A stretch of 64,000 bases of DNA from positions 1-64,000 of the forward strand of contig NZ_JAHQZS010000002.1 of the NCBI RefSeq assembly GCF_019061145.1, written 5' to 3'. Below the pieces are notes generated by a model, which saw only the letters and a list, made by a program, of their open reading frames with translations, was not told the origin of the DNA and did no database searches. Both the position numbers and the translations under genes were made by a program. Origin of the DNA: Anianabacter salinae. Its GTDB lineage: Bacteria > Pseudomonadota > Alphaproteobacteria > Rhodobacterales > Rhodobacteraceae. Positions 25,946-35,552 of the stretch are shown here, one piece after another. Numbering within the stretch: the stretch's first letter is position 1; every line of letters starts with the position of its first letter.

Positions 25946-28900
25946 ATGAGCAGGGATGATGCCGCACGCGACAACACGAAAGGCGGCGCCGAGCGCACGG
26001 CACCGCGCCGACGGCGCGCGCGCTGGCTGCTGATCCCCCTTGCCGCGCTGGTGCTGTGCGCCGCGCTTTTGTGGACGGGATACCTGGCGGTTTCCGGTCG
26101 TCCCCTGACCATGCCCGACTGGGTGACCGAGACCGCCGAGACACGGATCAACGCCGCCCTTGGCGGGCCGCGCATCACGCTGGCGGACATCGAGTTGACG
26201 ATCCGCCGCAGCGGGCTGCCCCGGCTTCGGTTGCGAGATGTGGGCGTGTTCGATGCAGGCGGGCAGGAAATCGCGCGCCTGAACGAGCTTGGCGCGCGGC
26301 TGGACCGCTCGGCCCTGCTGGGCCGGGATCTTCGGCCCCGCTCGCTCACCCTGTCGGGGGCGCAGATCACCTTGCGCCGCCGGTCGGACGGCACCTTCGA
26401 TCTGTCGCTGGGCGACGGGTTGCAGGCGTCGGGCACGCTGGCCGGTCTGCTTGACAGCATCGACACCGCGCTGTCCGCGCCGCCGCTCGACCTGATCCAG
26501 CGGATCGAGGCGGACGAGGTGACGATCCTGCTGGAGGACGCGCGCTCGCGCCGGGTGTGGCAGGTGACAGGCGGCCGCCTGACGCTGGACCAGAGCCCCG
26601 GCGCGCTGGACCTCAGCGTTGCCGCCGAGGTGTTCAACGGAACCGAGGATCTGGCGGAGGTGACGCTTGGCCTGCGCAGCGACAAGGCGACCTCTGCCGC
26701 CACCCTGAACGCCAGCTTCACCAATGCCGCTGCCGCCGACATCGCTGCGCAGGCACCGGTTCTGGCCTTCATGCAGGTGCTGGACGCGCCGATCTCGGGG
26801 GCGCTGCGCACGTCGCTGGACGACAGCGGAACGCTCGAGACGCTGGCGGGCACGCTGGAAATCGGGGCGGGCGCGCTGGATGCGGCCCCGGGGGCAAAGC
26901 CGGTGGGATTTGCGGGCGGGCAGGTGTATTTCGACTATGATCCCACGCGCCAGCGGCTCGATTTCCGCGATCTGGCGGTCGAGACGGATGTGCTGCGCGC
27001 CGCCGCGACCGGCCATGCCTACCTGAGCGAGTTCAACCAGGGCGTGCCCGGCGCGCTGGTCGGGCAGGTGGCGCTGTCGCGGATGGATGTGGAACCGGCG
27101 GGCCTGTTCGCCACGCCGCTGTTCTTCAACGACGGCGCGACGGATTTCCGCCTTCGCCTCGATCCGTTCACGCTGGACGTGGGGCAGGCGGTGCTGATCG
27201 ACGAGGAGTTGCGCATCCGCGGCAAGGGCCGGGTCGCCGCCACGCGCGAAGGGTGGTCCGCCGACATCGACCTGCATGTGGACGAGGCGATGCCGCGCCG
27301 CGTGCTGGCATTCTGGCCCCTCGATTTCGCGCCGCGCACCCGCGACTGGCTGCTGGCCAACATTCGCGGCGGCACCATCGGTGCGCTCGATGCCGCGCTG
27401 CGTCTGCGCCCCGAGGACCCCTTGCGGATTTCCACGACCTTCGATTTCAGCGGCGCGGATGTGCGGTTCCTGGACGAGATGCCGATGATTACCGGCGCGT
27501 CGGGCTATTCCCACGTCGATCAAAAGACATTCTCGCTGTTTCTGGATGACGGGCAGATCACCCCGCCCGAAGGCGGCGCGGTCAACGTGACCGGCAGCAC
27601 CCTTGTGGTCGACGACACCGATGCCTCGCCCTCGATCATGCAGGTGACGCTGAACACCGAAAGCCCGATCCCCGCCGCGCTGTCGCTGCTGGACCAGCCG
27701 CCGCTGCGGGTCATCACCCGCGCGGGACGGACGACCGACATGGCCGAGGGGCGGGCGGCGCTGCGCACGGCGCTGTCCTTTCCGCTGATCAACGAGTTGA
27801 CCCTTGCCGATGTCGCGTTCGACACCCGCGGAACGCTGGAGGCCGTGCGTTCGGAAAGGCTGGTCCCCGGCCGCCGCGTCGAGGCCGACACGCTGGACAT
27901 CGCCGCGGACAAGGACAGCGTGCGGATCTCTGGCGCGGCGCGGCTGGACGGCGTTCCGCTGTCGATCACATGGCGCCAGCCGGTGGATGACGTCGACGCG
28001 CCGGGGTCGGTGGACGGGACAATCGCGCTGTCGCAGGCCACGCTGGATGCCTTCGGGATCGCCTTGCCGGACGGTACCGTGTCGGGCGACGGCGCGGCGC
28101 AATTCTCACTCGATCTGCCAAAGGATGCCGCGCCGCGCTTTTCGCTGGTGTCCGACCTTGGCCGGGTCGGGGTGTCGATCCCGGCCTTGCGCTGGGCGCT
28201 GACCCCCGCCCAGACCGGCCGGCTGGAACTGTCGGGGACGCTCGGCGACACTCCGGTGGTCGAGGCGCTGAGCCTGACCGCGCCCGGCCTGTCCGCGACC
28301 GGAAATGTCACGCTTGGCGCGGACGGCGGCCTTGGCACCGCGCGCTTCGAGCGGTTGCGCGTCGGCGGCTGGCTGGACGCCGGGGCCGAGATCGTCGGGC
28401 GCGGCGCGGGGCTGCCGCCGCAGATCCGCGTCACCGGCGGCACTGTCGATCTGCGGGCGCTCGATACGGCCCCCACCAGCGCAGTCAGCGCATCGGCGCA
28501 GGCCCAAGGGGCCAGCGCCGCTGCCGCACCGGACGCTCCGGTTCAGGTCACGCTTGAACGTCTTATCGTGTCGGACGGCATCACGTTGACCGCGCTCAAT
28601 GGCAATTTCACCACGTCGGGCGGGATCGACGGCACCTTCGGCGCGCTCGTCAACGGACAGGCGCCCATCGCGGGGCGCGTCGTGCCAGAGGCGGGGCGCA
28701 GCGCGATCCGTCTGACCAGCGAGGACGGCGGCGCGGTGATGGCGGCGGCGGGCGTGATCCCGAACTTTCGCGGCGGGCGCATGGCGCTCACGCTGCGGCC
28801 GGGTGCGGCGGAGGGTGTCTATAACGGCACCCTCGACGTGCGCGGCACGCGGATCGTCGAAGCGCCCGCGATGACGGAACTGCTATCGGCAGTGTCGGTG

Positions 28901-29263
28901 ATCGGGCTGATCGACCAGCTGGGCGGCGCGGGCATCGGGATGGAGGTCGTCGACGCGGAGTTCGTGCTGACCCCCGACGAGGTGCGGCTGCTGCGCTCTT
29001 CGGCCACCGGCCCGTCGCTGGGGATCACGCTGGACGGTGTCTACCGGCTGGGCACCGGCGCGATGCAGATGCAGGGCGTGGTGTCGCCGGTGTATTTCCT
29101 CAACGGGCTCGGCCAGATCTTTACCCGGCAGGGCGAAGGGCTGTTCGGCTTCAGCTATACCCTGACGTCGAACGGGACCGACACCCAGGTGGGGGTCAAT
29201 CCGCTCTCGATCCTGACGCCCGGAATGTTTAGGGACATCTTTCGCAGGCCGCCCCCGTCTTGA
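25946..29263 (+). CDS. AsmA/YhdP-like large envelope protein (DUF3971)
   Basis: A 1105-residue protein with an Arg-rich cytoplasmic tail, one transmembrane helix (about 30-55, [20 protein letters not shown]) and a very long periplasmic region rich in beta strands, ending in an AsmA-like C-terminal part ([21 protein letters not shown], then [12 protein letters not shown]). This is the YhdP/TamB-like bridge architecture, implicated in phospholipid transport between inner and outer membranes. ATG 25946 is the first start in frame. queA follows 28 nt after the stop. Length agrees with the family; function is by analogy. Confidence 0.88.
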   Translation: MSRDDAARDNTKGGAERTAPRRRRARWLLIPLAALVLCAALLWTGYLAVSGRPLTMPDWVTETAETRINAALGGPRITLADIELTIRRSGLPRLRLRDVGVFDAGGQEIARLNELGARLDRSALLGRDLRPRSLTLSGAQITLRRRSDGTFDLSLGDGLQASGTLAGLLDSIDTALSAPPLDLIQRIEADEVTILLEDARSRRVWQVTGGRLTLDQSPGALDLSVAAEVFNGTEDLAEVTLGLRSDKATSAATLNASFTNAAAADIAAQAPVLAFMQVLDAPISGALRTSLDDSGTLETLAGTLEIGAGALDAAPGAKPVGFAGGQVYFDYDPTRQRLDFRDLAVETDVLRAAATGHAYLSEFNQGVPGALVGQVALSRMDVEPAGLFATPLFFNDGATDFRLRLDPFTLDVGQAVLIDEELRIRGKGRVAATREGWSADIDLHVDEAMPRRVLAFWPLDFAPRTRDWLLANIRGGTIGALDAALRLRPEDPLRISTTFDFSGADVRFLDEMPMITGASGYSHVDQKTFSLFLDDGQITPPEGGAVNVTGSTLVVDDTDASPSIMQVTLNTESPIPAALSLLDQPPLRVITRAGRTTDMAEGRAALRTALSFPLINELTLADVAFDTRGTLEAVRSERLVPGRRVEADTLDIAADKDSVRISGAARLDGVPLSITWRQPVDDVDAPGSVDGTIALSQATLDAFGIALPDGTVSGDGAAQFSLDLPKDAAPRFSLVSDLGRVGVSIPALRWALTPAQTGRLELSGTLGDTPVVEALSLTAPGLSATGNVTLGADGGLGTARFERLRVGGWLDAGAEIVGRGAGLPPQIRVTGGTVDLRALDTAPTSAVSASAQAQGASAAAAPDAPVQVTLERLIVSDGITLTALNGNFTTSGGIDGTFGALVNGQAPIAGRVVPEAGRSAIRLTSEDGGAVMAAAGVIPNFRGGRMALTLRPGAAEGVYNGTLDVRGTRIVEAPAMTELLSAVSVIGLIDQLGGAGIGMEVVDAEFVLTPDEVRLLRSSATGPSLGITLDGVYRLGTGAMQMQGVVSPVYFLNGLGQIFTRQGEGLFGFSYTLTSNGTDTQVGVNPLSILTPGMFRDIFRRPPPS

Positions 29264-29291
29264 GGCGCGGCGCCATTTGCCGGGGCCCTTG

Positions 29292-30362
29292 ATGAAGCTG
29301 TCCGATTTCGATTTCGAACTGCCTGACGATCTGATCGCCGTGCGCCCGGCGCGGCCCCGGTCATCGGCGCGGCTGCTGGTCGCACAGGGGGATGCGATCA
29401 CGGATGCGCAGGTATTCGACCTGCCGCGCTGGCTGCGCCCCGGCGACCGGCTGATCCTGAATGACACCCGCGTGATCCCGGCGCGCCTGACCGGAACGCG
29501 CGCGCGTGCCAGCGGGCAGGGGCCGGTAAGCGCCCGGATCGAGGCGACCCTGCTGGAGCCGCAGGCGGATGGCACCTGGTCCGCGCTCATCAAGCCGCTG
29601 CGCAAGCTGAAGGTCGGCGAGACGGTGCGCTTTTCGGACGATCTGTCGGCCGAATGCACCGGGATCGCCGACGGGGCCGCGACGCTGCGCTTCAACCTTG
29701 CGGGCGAAGATTTCGACGCGGCCCTGAACGCGGCGGGCGCGATGCCGCTGCCGCCCTACATCGCCGCCAAGCGGGCCGCCGATGCGCAGGACCGCGAGGA
29801 TTACCAGACCATATGGGCCGCCCGCAGCGGCGCGGTGGCCGCGCCCACCGCGTCCCTGCATTTCGACGCCGCGCTGATGGCGGCGCTGGCAGAGGCGGGC
29901 GTGGGGGCGACGCGCGTGACGCTGCACGTCGGCGCGGGGACCTTCCTGCCGGTCAAGGTCGACGATGTCAGCCAGCACCGGATGCACGCGGAATGGGGCG
30001 AGGTGACCGAAGCGGCGGCGGAAGAGATGAACGCCGCGCGGCGCGCGGGCGGGCGGATCATCCCCGTCGGCACCACGGCCCTGCGCCTGATCGAGACGGC
30101 AGCGGCCGAGGACGGCACCATGCGCCCCTGGCAGGGAGAGACCGACATCTTCATCCGCCCCGGCTACCGGTTCCGGATCGCAGATGCGCTTGTCACCAAT
30201 TTCCACCTGCCGAAATCGACGCTGCTGATGCTGGTCTCGGCGCTGATGGGGCAGGATACAGTGCGCGGGATCTACGGTCATGCCGTGCAAAACCGTTACA
30301 GATTCTTCTCTTACGGCGATGCGTCGCTTCTGATACCGCCCAAGCCGAATACGACGGTTTGA
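29292..30362 (+). CDS. queA: S-adenosylmethionine:tRNA ribosyltransferase-isomerase
   Basis: A 356-residue enzyme that transfers and isomerises the ribosyl group of SAM onto 7-aminomethyl-7-deazaguanine in tRNA, giving epoxyqueuosine. The N-terminus [20 protein letters not shown] is diagnostic; further motifs are [35 protein letters not shown] and [16 protein letters not shown]. The start is ATG 29292; the in-frame TTG upstream adds only five residues. Downstream tgt is not adjacent. The epoxyqueuosine reductase (QueG) is a distant relative of the dehalogenase at 55028, but is not in this window. Confidence 0.96.
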   Translation: MKLSDFDFELPDDLIAVRPARPRSSARLLVAQGDAITDAQVFDLPRWLRPGDRLILNDTRVIPARLTGTRARASGQGPVSARIEATLLEPQADGTWSALIKPLRKLKVGETVRFSDDLSAECTGIADGAATLRFNLAGEDFDAALNAAGAMPLPPYIAAKRAADAQDREDYQTIWAARSGAVAAPTASLHFDAALMAALAEAGVGATRVTLHVGAGTFLPVKVDDVSQHRMHAEWGEVTEAAAEEMNAARRAGGRIIPVGTTALRLIETAAAEDGTMRPWQGETDIFIRPGYRFRIADALVTNFHLPKSTLLMLVSALMGQDTVRGIYGHAVQNRYRFFSYGDASLLIPPKPNTTV

Positions 30363-30437
30363 GTCGCTTCCGGGCATGGTTTTCCCGGTCCTTCGGCCAA
30401 GACTGACCAGACTGACCCCCGACCGGTCGAGGTGAAG

Positions 30438-31730
30438 ATGCTCAAAGTGGTTGCCAGTTCCTGGGCGCTCTTGCTCGGCATCGGGTTGTTGATGGTGGGC
30501 AACGGCCTGCAATCGACGCTGATGGGCGTGCGCGGCAACATCGAGGGCTTCACCACCTTCGAGCTGTCGCTGGTCGCATCGGCCTATTTCCTGGGCTTCC
30601 TCGGCGGCTCGCGGCTGGCGCCCGAGATGATCCGCAGGGTCGGCCACGTCCGCGTCTTCGCCGCGCTCGGCTCGTTCATCTCGGCGGTGCTGATCCTCTA
30701 TCCGGCGGTGACGGACCCCTGGGCCTGGGTCCTGTTGCGGGTCATCATCGGGTTCTGCTTTTCCGGCGTCTACGTCACGGCGGAAAGCTGGCTGAACAAC
30801 GCCACCCCGAACGAGACGCGGGGCCAGACGCTGTCGGCCTACATGATCGTGCAGATGATCGGCATCGTCACCGCGCAGGGCATTCTGGCGGTGGGAGAGC
30901 CCGGCGGCTTCGTGATCTTCATCATTCCTTCGGTGCTCGTCTCGATCTCCTTCGCGCCGATCCTGTTGTCGATTTCGCCGACGCCGCCCTTCGAGGCGAC
31001 GAAATCGCTGTCGCTGCGCGATCTGTTCAACGCCTCGCCGCTGGCCTTTGTCGGCATGTTGCTGATGGGCGGGGTGTTTGCCGCGCAGTTCGGTATGGCA
31101 GCGGTCTATGCGACCGAAGCCGGGTTCACCGTGCAGCAGGTCTCGGCCTTCGTGTCGGCGATCTTCATCGGAGCGATGATCCTTCAGGTGCCCATCGGCT
31201 GGCTGTCGGACCGCATGGACCGCCGCCTTCTGATCGCCATCGTCGGTGTCATCGGCGGCGTGGCGGGCATCGCGGGCTGGATGTTCGGCACCACCTACCT
31301 GGTGGTGCTTGGCATCGGCTTTGTCGTCGGCGGTATGGCCAACCCGCTGTATTCGCTGCTGATCGCCTACATGAACGACTATCTGGAACCGGACCAGATG
31401 GCGGGCGCGTCGGGCGGGCTGATGTTCGTGAACGGGATCGGATCGGTGGCGGGGCCGGTCGTCACTGGCTGGCTGATGGCGCAGATCGGGGCGGGGGGCT
31501 ACTGGCTGTTCATCGCCATCCTGATGTTCGCGGTCGCCGCCTATGCCGCTTACCGGATGACACAGCGCCCGGCGATCCCGGTGGATGCGACCGGCGCCTA
31601 CGTCAATGTCCTGCCCACGGTGTCGCCCGTCGCCTTCGAGACGGCGCAGGAATGGGCGGTCGAACAGGCCGAGGATCAGGCCGAGGAACAAGGCAGCGAA
31701 ACCGGGTCCGCGAATGCACCGCCGGGGTGA
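30438..31730 (+). CDS. MFS transporter (YcaD-like)
   Basis: A 430-residue major facilitator with about 12 transmembrane helices. The N-terminus (MLKVVASSWALLLGIGLLMVGNGLQ) and the segments VTAESWLNNATPNETRGQTL and QVPIGWLSDRMDRRLLI resemble YcaD-type permeases of unknown substrate. I choose ATG 30438; a GTG two codons upstream is possible and GAGGTG precedes both. The C-terminal 50 residues are acidic and Glu/Gln-rich (EQAEDQAEEQGSETG). It lies between queA and DUF924 in the same orientation. Confidence 0.85.
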   Translation: MLKVVASSWALLLGIGLLMVGNGLQSTLMGVRGNIEGFTTFELSLVASAYFLGFLGGSRLAPEMIRRVGHVRVFAALGSFISAVLILYPAVTDPWAWVLLRVIIGFCFSGVYVTAESWLNNATPNETRGQTLSAYMIVQMIGIVTAQGILAVGEPGGFVIFIIPSVLVSISFAPILLSISPTPPFEATKSLSLRDLFNASPLAFVGMLLMGGVFAAQFGMAAVYATEAGFTVQQVSAFVSAIFIGAMILQVPIGWLSDRMDRRLLIAIVGVIGGVAGIAGWMFGTTYLVVLGIGFVVGGMANPLYSLLIAYMNDYLEPDQMAGASGGLMFVNGIGSVAGPVVTGWLMAQIGAGGYWLFIAILMFAVAAYAAYRMTQRPAIPVDATGAYVNVLPTVSPVAFETAQEWAVEQAEDQAEEQGSETGSANAPPG

Positions 31731-31812
31731 CGCAAGTGATTGCCGCAACGTGAAGTTTCTGTAACAATCCACAGGCAGGGCAGTGCAGATCACAAGGCGA
31801 GGAGCAGGAGCC

Positions 31813-32382
31813 ATGATCACACCGGATGACGTGCTGGGATACTGGCTGGACGAGGTCGGCGAAGAAGGCTGGTACAAGGGCGGCGCAGAGCTGGACCAGC
31901 AGGTCAGGGACAGGTTCCTGGCCGCGTGGGAAGCGGCGCAATCGGGCGCCTACGGACTGTGGCTGACGTATCCCACCGGCACGCTCGCCTACATCGTCCT
32001 CAACGACCAGTTTCCGCGCAACATGTTCCGCGACCAGGGGCGCGCCTTTGCGTCTGACGCCATCGCGCTTGCCGCCGCCAAGATGGCCATCGCGCGCGGC
32101 TGGGACATGCGGATCGACCCGCCCGCACGGCAGTTCTTCTATCTGCCGCTGATGCATTCCGAGAACCTGTGCGACCAGGACCGATGCGTTCGGCTGATGG
32201 CGACGCGCCTGCCGGAGAGCGAGAACAACCTTGTCCACGCCCGCGCGCACCGCGAGGTGATTCGGCGCTTTGGCCGCTTTCCCTATCGCAACGCCGCGCT
32301 GTCGCGCACCACGACGGCACCCGAGGCCGCCTTTGTCGAGCAAGGCGGCTACCGCGCCGCTCTCGAGGCGGTCAGCGGCTGA
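31813..32382 (+). CDS. DUF924 family protein
   Basis: A 189-residue cytoplasmic protein of the DUF924 family. Diagnostic segments are ITPDDVLGYWLDEVG, LAYIVLNDQFPRNMFR, FFYLPLMHSENLCDQDR and FGRFPYRNAALSR. The fold is TPR-like and helical and the function is unknown. ATG 31813 follows GGAGCAGGAGCC; the in-frame leader upstream lacks family character. Its neighbour downstream is lpdA, separated by 114 nt with a palindrome. Confidence 0.9.
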   Translation: MITPDDVLGYWLDEVGEEGWYKGGAELDQQVRDRFLAAWEAAQSGAYGLWLTYPTGTLAYIVLNDQFPRNMFRDQGRAFASDAIALAAAKMAIARGWDMRIDPPARQFFYLPLMHSENLCDQDRCVRLMATRLPESENNLVHARAHREVIRRFGRFPYRNAALSRTTTAPEAAFVEQGGYRAALEAVSG

Positions 32383-32457
32383 TCCGGCGGCGCGCAGCCA
32401 TGGGCCTGCCGCATGTCTGGCCTGAGCCTTGCGCGGATTGAAGGCGTGCCGGGGTTA

Positions 32458-32471
32458 GTTTAACGTTAAAC
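32458..32471. promoter_or_regulatory. Perfect 14-bp palindrome upstream of lpdA
   Basis: GTTTAACGTTAAAC is a perfect palindrome with no spacer, 25 nt before the lpdA ATG, in otherwise GC-rich DNA. Its AT-rich content and position suggest an operator overlapping the promoter or leader. It does not match the CtrA spacing (TTAA-N7-TTAA). The regulator is unknown. Confidence 0.45.
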
Positions 32472-32496
32472 CAGTTTCGGCATCCGGAGAGAACGC

Positions 32497-33891
32497 ATGG
32501 CATCCCCCTACGACATGATCGTGATCGGCGCAGGCCCCGGCGGCTATGTCGCCGCGATCCGCGGCGCGCAGCTGGGCCTCAAGGTCGCCATCGTGGAACG
32601 TGAGCATCTGGGCGGCATCTGCCTCAACTGGGGCTGCATCCCGACCAAGGCGATGCTGCGCTCGTCCGAGGTGTTCCACCTGATGCACCGGGCCAAGGAA
32701 TTCGGCCTCAAGGCCGAAGGCATAAGCTACGATCTGGACGCGGTGGTGAAACGCTCGCGCGGGGTGGCGAAACAGCTGTCCTCGGGCGTCGCGCACCTGA
32801 TGAAGAAGAACAAGATCACCGTGGTGATGGGCGCGGCGTCGATCCCCGCCAAGGGCAAGGTCAGCGTCAAGACCGACAAGGGCACCGAGGAATTGACAGC
32901 CAAGGCGATCATCGTCGCCACCGGCGCACGGGCGCGCGAATTGCCGGGGCTGGAGGCGGACGGCGATCTCGTGTGGACCTACAAGCACGCGCTGGAACCC
33001 AAACGCATGCCGAAGAAGCTGCTGGTCATCGGATCGGGCGCCATCGGCATCGAATTCGCCAGCTTCTACAACACGCTGGGCGCCGACACGACGGTGGTCG
33101 AGGTGATGGACCGCATCCTGCCGGTGGAAGACGCCGACATCTCGGCCTTCGCGAGGAAGAGCTTCGAGAAGCAGGGCATGAAGATCATGCAGAAGGCCAT
33201 CGTCAAGAAACTGGATCGCGGCAAGGGCACCGTGACGGCGCATATCGAGACCGGCGGCAAGACCGAGACCCATGACTTCGACACGGTGATTTCCGCCGTC
33301 GGCATCGTCGGCAACGTCGAGGGGCTGGGGCTGGAAGAGATCGGCGTCAAGATCGACCGCACCCATGTCGTGACCGACGAATATTGCCGCGCCGGGGTCG
33401 AGGGGCTCTATGCCATCGGCGATATCGCGGGCGCGCCCTGGCTTGCGCACAAGGCCAGCCATGAGGGCGTGATGGTCGCCGAGCTGATCGCGGGCAAGAA
33501 CCACGTTCACCCCGTCGACCCCGACAGCATCGCGGGCTGCACCTATTGCCAGCCGCAGGTCGCCAGCGTCGGGCTGACCGAGGCACAGGCCAAGGACAAG
33601 GGGTATGAAGTGAAGGTCGGCAACTTCCCCTTCATCGGCAACGGCAAGGCCATCGCGCTGGGCGAGGCCGAGGGGTTCGTGAAGACCGTGTTCGACGCCA
33701 AGACGGGCGAGTTGCTGGGCGCGCACATGATCGGCGCGGAAGTGACGGAACTGATCCAGGGCTATGTCGTCGGGCGCCAGCTTGAGACCACGGAAGAAGA
33801 CCTGATGAACACCGTCTTCCCGCACCCGACGCTGTCCGAGATGATGCACGAGAGCGTGCTCGACGCCTACGACCGCGCGATCCACTACTAG
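32497..33891 (+). CDS. lpdA: Dihydrolipoyl dehydrogenase (E3)
   Basis: A 464-residue flavoprotein re-oxidising dihydrolipoamide of 2-oxoacid dehydrogenase complexes with NAD+. The FAD motif is VIGAGPGGYVAAIRGA (about 7-22), the redox disulfide GGICLNWGCIPTKAML (Cys pair at about 41/46), the NAD motif VIGSGAIGIEFASFY (about 180) and the C-terminal His-Glu pair HPTLSEMMHES. Trp between the two Cys is typical of the E3 of alphaproteobacterial pyruvate dehydrogenase. No E1/E2 genes lie next to it. A terminator follows. Confidence 0.96.
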   Translation: MASPYDMIVIGAGPGGYVAAIRGAQLGLKVAIVEREHLGGICLNWGCIPTKAMLRSSEVFHLMHRAKEFGLKAEGISYDLDAVVKRSRGVAKQLSSGVAHLMKKNKITVVMGAASIPAKGKVSVKTDKGTEELTAKAIIVATGARARELPGLEADGDLVWTYKHALEPKRMPKKLLVIGSGAIGIEFASFYNTLGADTTVVEVMDRILPVEDADISAFARKSFEKQGMKIMQKAIVKKLDRGKGTVTAHIETGGKTETHDFDTVISAVGIVGNVEGLGLEEIGVKIDRTHVVTDEYCRAGVEGLYAIGDIAGAPWLAHKASHEGVMVAELIAGKNHVHPVDPDSIAGCTYCQPQVASVGLTEAQAKDKGYEVKVGNFPFIGNGKAIALGEAEGFVKTVFDAKTGELLGAHMIGAEVTELIQGYVVGRQLETTEEDLMNTVFPHPTLSEMMHESVLDAYDRAIHY

Positions 33892-33916
33892 GCTTCGACA
33901 TTTTGCGTGCAGGGCG

Positions 33917-33940
33917 ACCCCGGTCATCTGGCCGGGGTTT
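33917..33940 (+). terminator. Rho-independent-type terminator of lpdA
   Basis: The stem ACCCCGG (33917-33923) pairs with CCGGGGT (33932-33938) around an 8-nt loop, followed by TT and an otherwise short T run. It lies 26 nt after the lpdA stop codon and marks the end of that transcript before the low-GC gene pair. Confidence 0.65.
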
Positions 33941-33982
33941 CGCTTGCCTATGAAGCCTTGTTCCGAATCTCGTTCTGCCGCA

Positions 33983-34004
33983 AGCTGAGTTATTAATTTC
34001 AGCT
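33983..34004. promoter_or_regulatory. AT-rich promoter region with inverted repeat, low-GC pair
   Basis: AGCTGA (33983-33988) and TCAGCT (33999-34004) form an inverted repeat around the AT-rich centre GTTATTAATT, ending 20 nt before the ATG at 34025. The AT-rich core is the most promoter-like stretch before this unit. An operator or promoter role is inferred from position. Confidence 0.4.
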
Positions 34005-34024
34005 ACACGCGGGGCGCGATAGTT

Positions 34025-34378
34025 ATGAAAATGACCATTACCAACATCACCTGCAACAACCCTTGCTCGGGTATTCAGGACGATGATGTGTTCCTTTTGA
34101 TCCAGGCCGATGGCGGGCCACCGGCCCGCTATCCTGCCGTGGGCACCTATTCGATGGGTGCGGGAACCCAGTGGACACTCGAGGGCGGATACGAAGTCGA
34201 CTACGACTACGGCGTGATCGTCACGGCGTGGGACCGGGACTCCTACATGCTCAAGAACCTCGATTCCCCCGATTACCTGTTCAATATCAACGTGAAGGGT
34301 AACACCACGTCGTCCACCAACACCAAGACCAACCACAACGGGGCCGACTATACCTTCACAAGGAACATCTCGTCATGA
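34025..34378 (+). CDS. Uncharacterised small beta-rich protein
   Basis: A 117-residue protein that I cannot assign to a family. It has no signal peptide or membrane segment, is acidic, aromatic-rich and rich in predicted beta strands. It has a C2-like look (TITNITCNNPCSGIQDDDVF, then VDYDYGVIVTAWDRDS). Its pattern matches the C-terminal part of the next protein: ITCNN..DDVFLLIQADGGPPARYPA here against LSCEN..DTCYIEFYSDGDSSTLYRYPA there. The base composition is clearly lower in GC than the neighbours. The stop overlaps the next start as ATGA, so the two genes are coupled. The weak GGGGCG ribosome site and ATG 34025 give the start. Confidence 0.7.
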   Translation: MKMTITNITCNNPCSGIQDDDVFLLIQADGGPPARYPAVGTYSMGAGTQWTLEGGYEVDYDYGVIVTAWDRDSYMLKNLDSPDYLFNINVKGNTTSSTNTKTNHNGADYTFTRNISS

Positions 34379-35478
34379 GCGCCGCACAGTCCGACCAGCG
34401 CATCGCTGCCGATATCGCCTATGTGGGCGAACAACGCGGCGTCGATCCCATGGCGACCCGCCCCGGCGGTCGTGCCCCTGCTGCGCCATCGCACAAGACC
34501 TTGCCGCCCGCGCTGCGCAAGGCAGCGGCAGAGGCGCTTGCGGCCTACAAGGCAAGCGCCGAGTACGCGGCGCTTCAGGCGAAACTGCCGACGATGAACC
34601 TGCTCGAGCTGCAATCGCACCTCGCGCATGCCCTGAACGGCCCGCACTTCGCGCCGCTTCTGGAAACCAGCCGGACGATGTCTCTGGATGTCGATCTTGA
34701 AGGCCTCATTCCCAAGGCCGTATCCTTGGGTGTCTCGGGGCAGGTGGTGTTCGGCATCGGCGTCAGCGGGTCCGTCGGATATATCGTGGACCTGAACGTG
34801 TCCGACTTCGCCTCGGCGATCTATGTCGGCGGCGCCGTCGATGTCGGCGCGGACGGCGGCATCCAGGGCGACGCCTGCGTCGGGTTCTGGACCAACACCA
34901 TCGAGGACATGAGCGGCTGGTATGTCGGCGAGGAAATCGACATTGACGACGCGCTTGGCGTGATGGAGGCGACCTACCTCAAGGACGAGGAGCTTGCGCT
35001 GGCCTTTGTCGGCGTCACGCTGGGGTTCGACGACGGGTTCGAGAACAGCAATTACTATTTCAACAACATCGCGCTCGGCCATGCGCCGATCTACCAGAGC
35101 GGCGAGTTTTCCCACATGGTGCAGCTGAACTCTCTGAGCTGCGAGAACTCCAAGGACAACTGGGACACCTGCTATATCGAATTCTATTCCGACGGAGACA
35201 GCAGCACGCTCTACCGCTATCCGGCATGGGACGGCTACCAGTTGTCGGAATCGCAACGGGACGATGCCATTACCTCGTGGGGCGTGGGCGAGATCATCAA
35301 GTTCAACTCGAATTTCTCGATCAAGCTGCATGTCGGTGACCACACCATGCCCACGAAGACCGTGTCGCTCAGCAGTTTCAACGGGCAGTATTCGACGACT
35401 TCCGTGACCTTCGACGACAAGATCGATGTGGTGAACGAGATCAAGTATTCGCTGGGTATCGAACTGCTCAAGGCCTGA
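34375..35478 (+). CDS. Uncharacterised modular protein, partner of the gene before it
   Basis: A 367-residue protein of unknown function. Residues 1-95 form an Ala-rich helical region. Residues about 100-165 are a Gly/Val-rich beta region (LGVSGQVVFGIGVSGSVGY, then YVGGAVDVGADGGIQGDACV) with alternating small and hydrophobic residues, as in beta-hairpins of secreted or pore-type proteins. Residues about 240-367 resemble the whole of the 117-residue upstream protein. There is no signal peptide, transmembrane helix or enzyme motif. GC is lower than in the flanks. The coupling by ATGA overlap suggests the two act together. A secreted effector or carbohydrate/membrane-binding role is possible but not shown. 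Confidence 0.7.
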   Translation: MSAAQSDQRIAADIAYVGEQRGVDPMATRPGGRAPAAPSHKTLPPALRKAAAEALAAYKASAEYAALQAKLPTMNLLELQSHLAHALNGPHFAPLLETSRTMSLDVDLEGLIPKAVSLGVSGQVVFGIGVSGSVGYIVDLNVSDFASAIYVGGAVDVGADGGIQGDACVGFWTNTIEDMSGWYVGEEIDIDDALGVMEATYLKDEELALAFVGVTLGFDDGFENSNYYFNNIALGHAPIYQSGEFSHMVQLNSLSCENSKDNWDTCYIEFYSDGDSSTLYRYPAWDGYQLSESQRDDAITSWGVGEIIKFNSNFSIKLHVGDHTMPTKTVSLSSFNGQYSTTSVTFDDKIDVVNEIKYSLGIELLKA

Positions 35479-35517
35479 AGGGGCAGAACTGGACACGACC
35501 CCGGGCCCAATCCGGGA

Positions 35518-35542
35518 TTGACCGCCGCAGCGCGGCGGTCAA
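35518..35542. promoter_or_regulatory. Perfect inverted repeat before the MFS gene
   Basis: TTGACCGCCGC-AGC-GCGGCGGTCAA is an 11-bp perfect inverted repeat with a 3-nt loop, 10 nt before the MFS start at 35553 and 39 nt after the preceding stop. It could end the upstream transcript or act as an operator or translation-blocking hairpin for the MFS gene, which has no obvious ribosome site. Confidence 0.5.
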
Positions 35543-35552
35543 CACCCGCTCC

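Noticed and set aside
29361-31877. 838-codon open frame opposite queA and the MFS gene
   Set aside because: It spans two convincing genes and is rich in Arg, His and Gln repeats typical of antisense GC-rich frames.
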